A stretch of 15,150 nucleotides of DNA. It comes from an uncultured bacterium (lineage in GTDB: Bacteria > CALINM01). Both the position numbers and the translations under genes were made by a program. The notes beneath the pieces are model-generated. The model was not told the DNA's origin. It saw only the letters and a list, made by a program, of their open reading frames with translations, and did not search any database. Below are positions 14,241 to 15,150 of this stretch, one piece after another (position 1 is the first letter of the stretch; the number at the start of each line of letters is the position of its first letter). The stretch is from positions 1 through 15,150 of the forward strand of contig CALINM010000138.1 in NCBI GenBank assembly GCA_938045315.1, given 5' to 3'.

Positions 14241-15150
14241 CTAAAGGGGAATTTTGATATTGAATTTTGTCCCTTGATTTATTTTGCTCTGCACAGAAAT
14301 TTCACCACCCAATATATCTACAATTTCTTTTACTATTGTTAATCCAACTCCCAATCCATCGGTATTACTATAAAAGGGATCGAATATGTATGGTATATCT
14401 TCTTCTTTTATTCCCTTTCCTGTATCCTCAACCTCTAAAATCAGCTTTTCCCCCACTTTAAAAACTGTTACTTTAATATACCCCTTATCAGTAGCTTTTA
14501 TAGCATTCGAAATTAGATTAAACAATATTTGCTTTATGAGATCTTCATCATTAATAATTACCAAATCCCCTGGCACATCAAAAATTAATTCAACAACCTT
14601 TCCTTCCAATAATCTATTCTGTATCACCCTCTTAATGTCTTCTATTAAATAGTTAAAATTTACTTCACTTTTATTTATCTTTTTTACTTTTTTCTGGATT
14701 TTATATAGATCTTCAAGGCTAAAAACCATTCCCTTCAGTTTTTCAATCTCTTCTAATAAAGAAACAAGCCTATCTTTTGACAAACTAATAACTCCATCAA
14801 TAGCACCTTCTATTTCGCCTTGAATTATTGTGAGTGGTGTCCTCAACTCATTAGCAAATTTAGCAATACTCACTTTCCTGATTTCTTCCATTTCTTCGAG
14901 TTTATAAGCCATGGTATTAAATGATTCTATCAGCTCTCCCAGCTCATCATTGGTATTAAAATGAATTCTAATATTTTTTTTCCCTTCCCCAATCATTGAA
15001 GTCCCAGAATGCAATAAATTCAAGGGATTTAAAATTGATCGAATAAGCAAAAAATTGAATAATAAAGCCCCTAAAATAGATATGATAATGGAAATCATAA
15101 AAAATTGATTTGTTCTTTTAACAAACAAAAAGGTTTTTTCTTCATCTAAT
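14241..15150 (-). CDS. Two-component sensor histidine kinase, C-terminal part, with Asn at the H-box (5' end beyond window)
   Basis: The frame stays open through the right edge, so the start and probably a periplasmic sensor domain lie outside; 302 codons are visible. Numbering is from the TTG at 15128. A membrane segment (about 11-32) is followed by HAMP (about 30-82), the dimerisation helices (about 84-150) and an ATPase domain (about 190-295). The ATPase motifs are intact: N-box NLISNAIKAT (204-213), G1 DTGKGI (235-240), F-box DPFY (250-253) and G2 GLGVGL (258-263). The H-box reads FANELRTPLT, so residue 93 is Asn (AAT, 14852-14850) where the phosphoacceptor His normally precedes ELRTPL. 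Overall it resembles BaeS/CpxA-type kinases. The response regulator would be expected upstream, outside the window. A Spy/CpxP-like gene follows. Confidence 0.92.
   Translation of the reverse strand, partial: LDEEKTFLFVKRTNQFFMISIIISILGALLFNFLLIRSILNPLNLLHSGTSMIGEGKKNIRIHFNTNDELGELIESFNTMAYKLEEMEEIRKVSIAKFANELRTPLTIIQGEIEGAIDGVISLSKDRLVSLLEEIEKLKGMVFSLEDLYKIQKKVKKINKSEVNFNYLIEDIKRVIQNRLLEGKVVELIFDVPGDLVIINDEDLIKQILFNLISNAIKATDKGYIKVTVFKVGEKLILEVEDTGKGIKEEDIPYIFDPFYSNTDGLGVGLTIVKEIVDILGGEISVQSKINQGTKFNIKIPL

Overview
Every gene I can support in this window reads on the minus strand. The DNA is AT-rich (roughly one third G+C by eye), with short intergenic gaps and many start/stop overlaps. The gene content suggests an anaerobic or facultatively anaerobic Gram-negative-type bacterium. 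The signs are a glycyl-radical (class III) ribonucleotide reductase, ThyX rather than ThyA, secreted proteins with Lcl/DUF1566 and LamG domains, and a small periplasmic Spy/CpxP-type protein. The order rho-rpmE-thyX-DUF1385-prfA-prmC, with those surface domains, fits low-GC Desulfobacterota, Deferribacterota or Nitrospirota-like lineages. The sequence alone does not fix the phylum.

Layout, left to right; transcription runs right to left. (1) Positions 1-3350 hold the N-terminal 1116 codons of a very large exported protein. It has a signal peptide, two Lcl/DUF1566 modules, InlB-like repeats, two LamG-type lectin domains and a further beta-sandwich repeat, and it continues past the left edge. 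A good sigma-70-like promoter lies about 120 bases ahead of it. (2) Positions 3567-8673 are a tight housekeeping operon: rho, rpmE, thyX, a DUF1385/YqhQ membrane protein, prfA and prmC. A consensus promoter drives it and leaves a leader of about 95 bases before rho. (3) Positions 8800-10487 are a two-gene unit: a GAF-GGDEF diguanylate cyclase translationally coupled to an unrecognised helical protein. (4) Positions 10555-12928 hold nrdD and a small CxxC redoxin. The strong promoter is overlapped by two NrdR-box-like sites, one filling the -35/-10 spacer. (5) Positions 13144-15150 look like an envelope-stress or metal-response module: a histidine kinase cut by the right edge, a duplicated Spy/CpxP/ZraP-like periplasmic protein, a clear intrinsic terminator and a small PepSY-like exported protein.

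The most notable observations are in region 5. The kinase has intact HAMP and ATPase motifs, but an asparagine sits where the phosphoacceptor histidine of the H-box should be. Just after its stop codon, ahead of the Spy-like gene, lies an exact 10-base direct repeat with 11-base period, the usual geometry of an OmpR/PhoB-family operator. No CRISPR array, RNA gene, insertion sequence or phage gene was seen. The longest gene-free stretches (3351-3566 and 12929-13143) are about 215 bases each and hold promoters.
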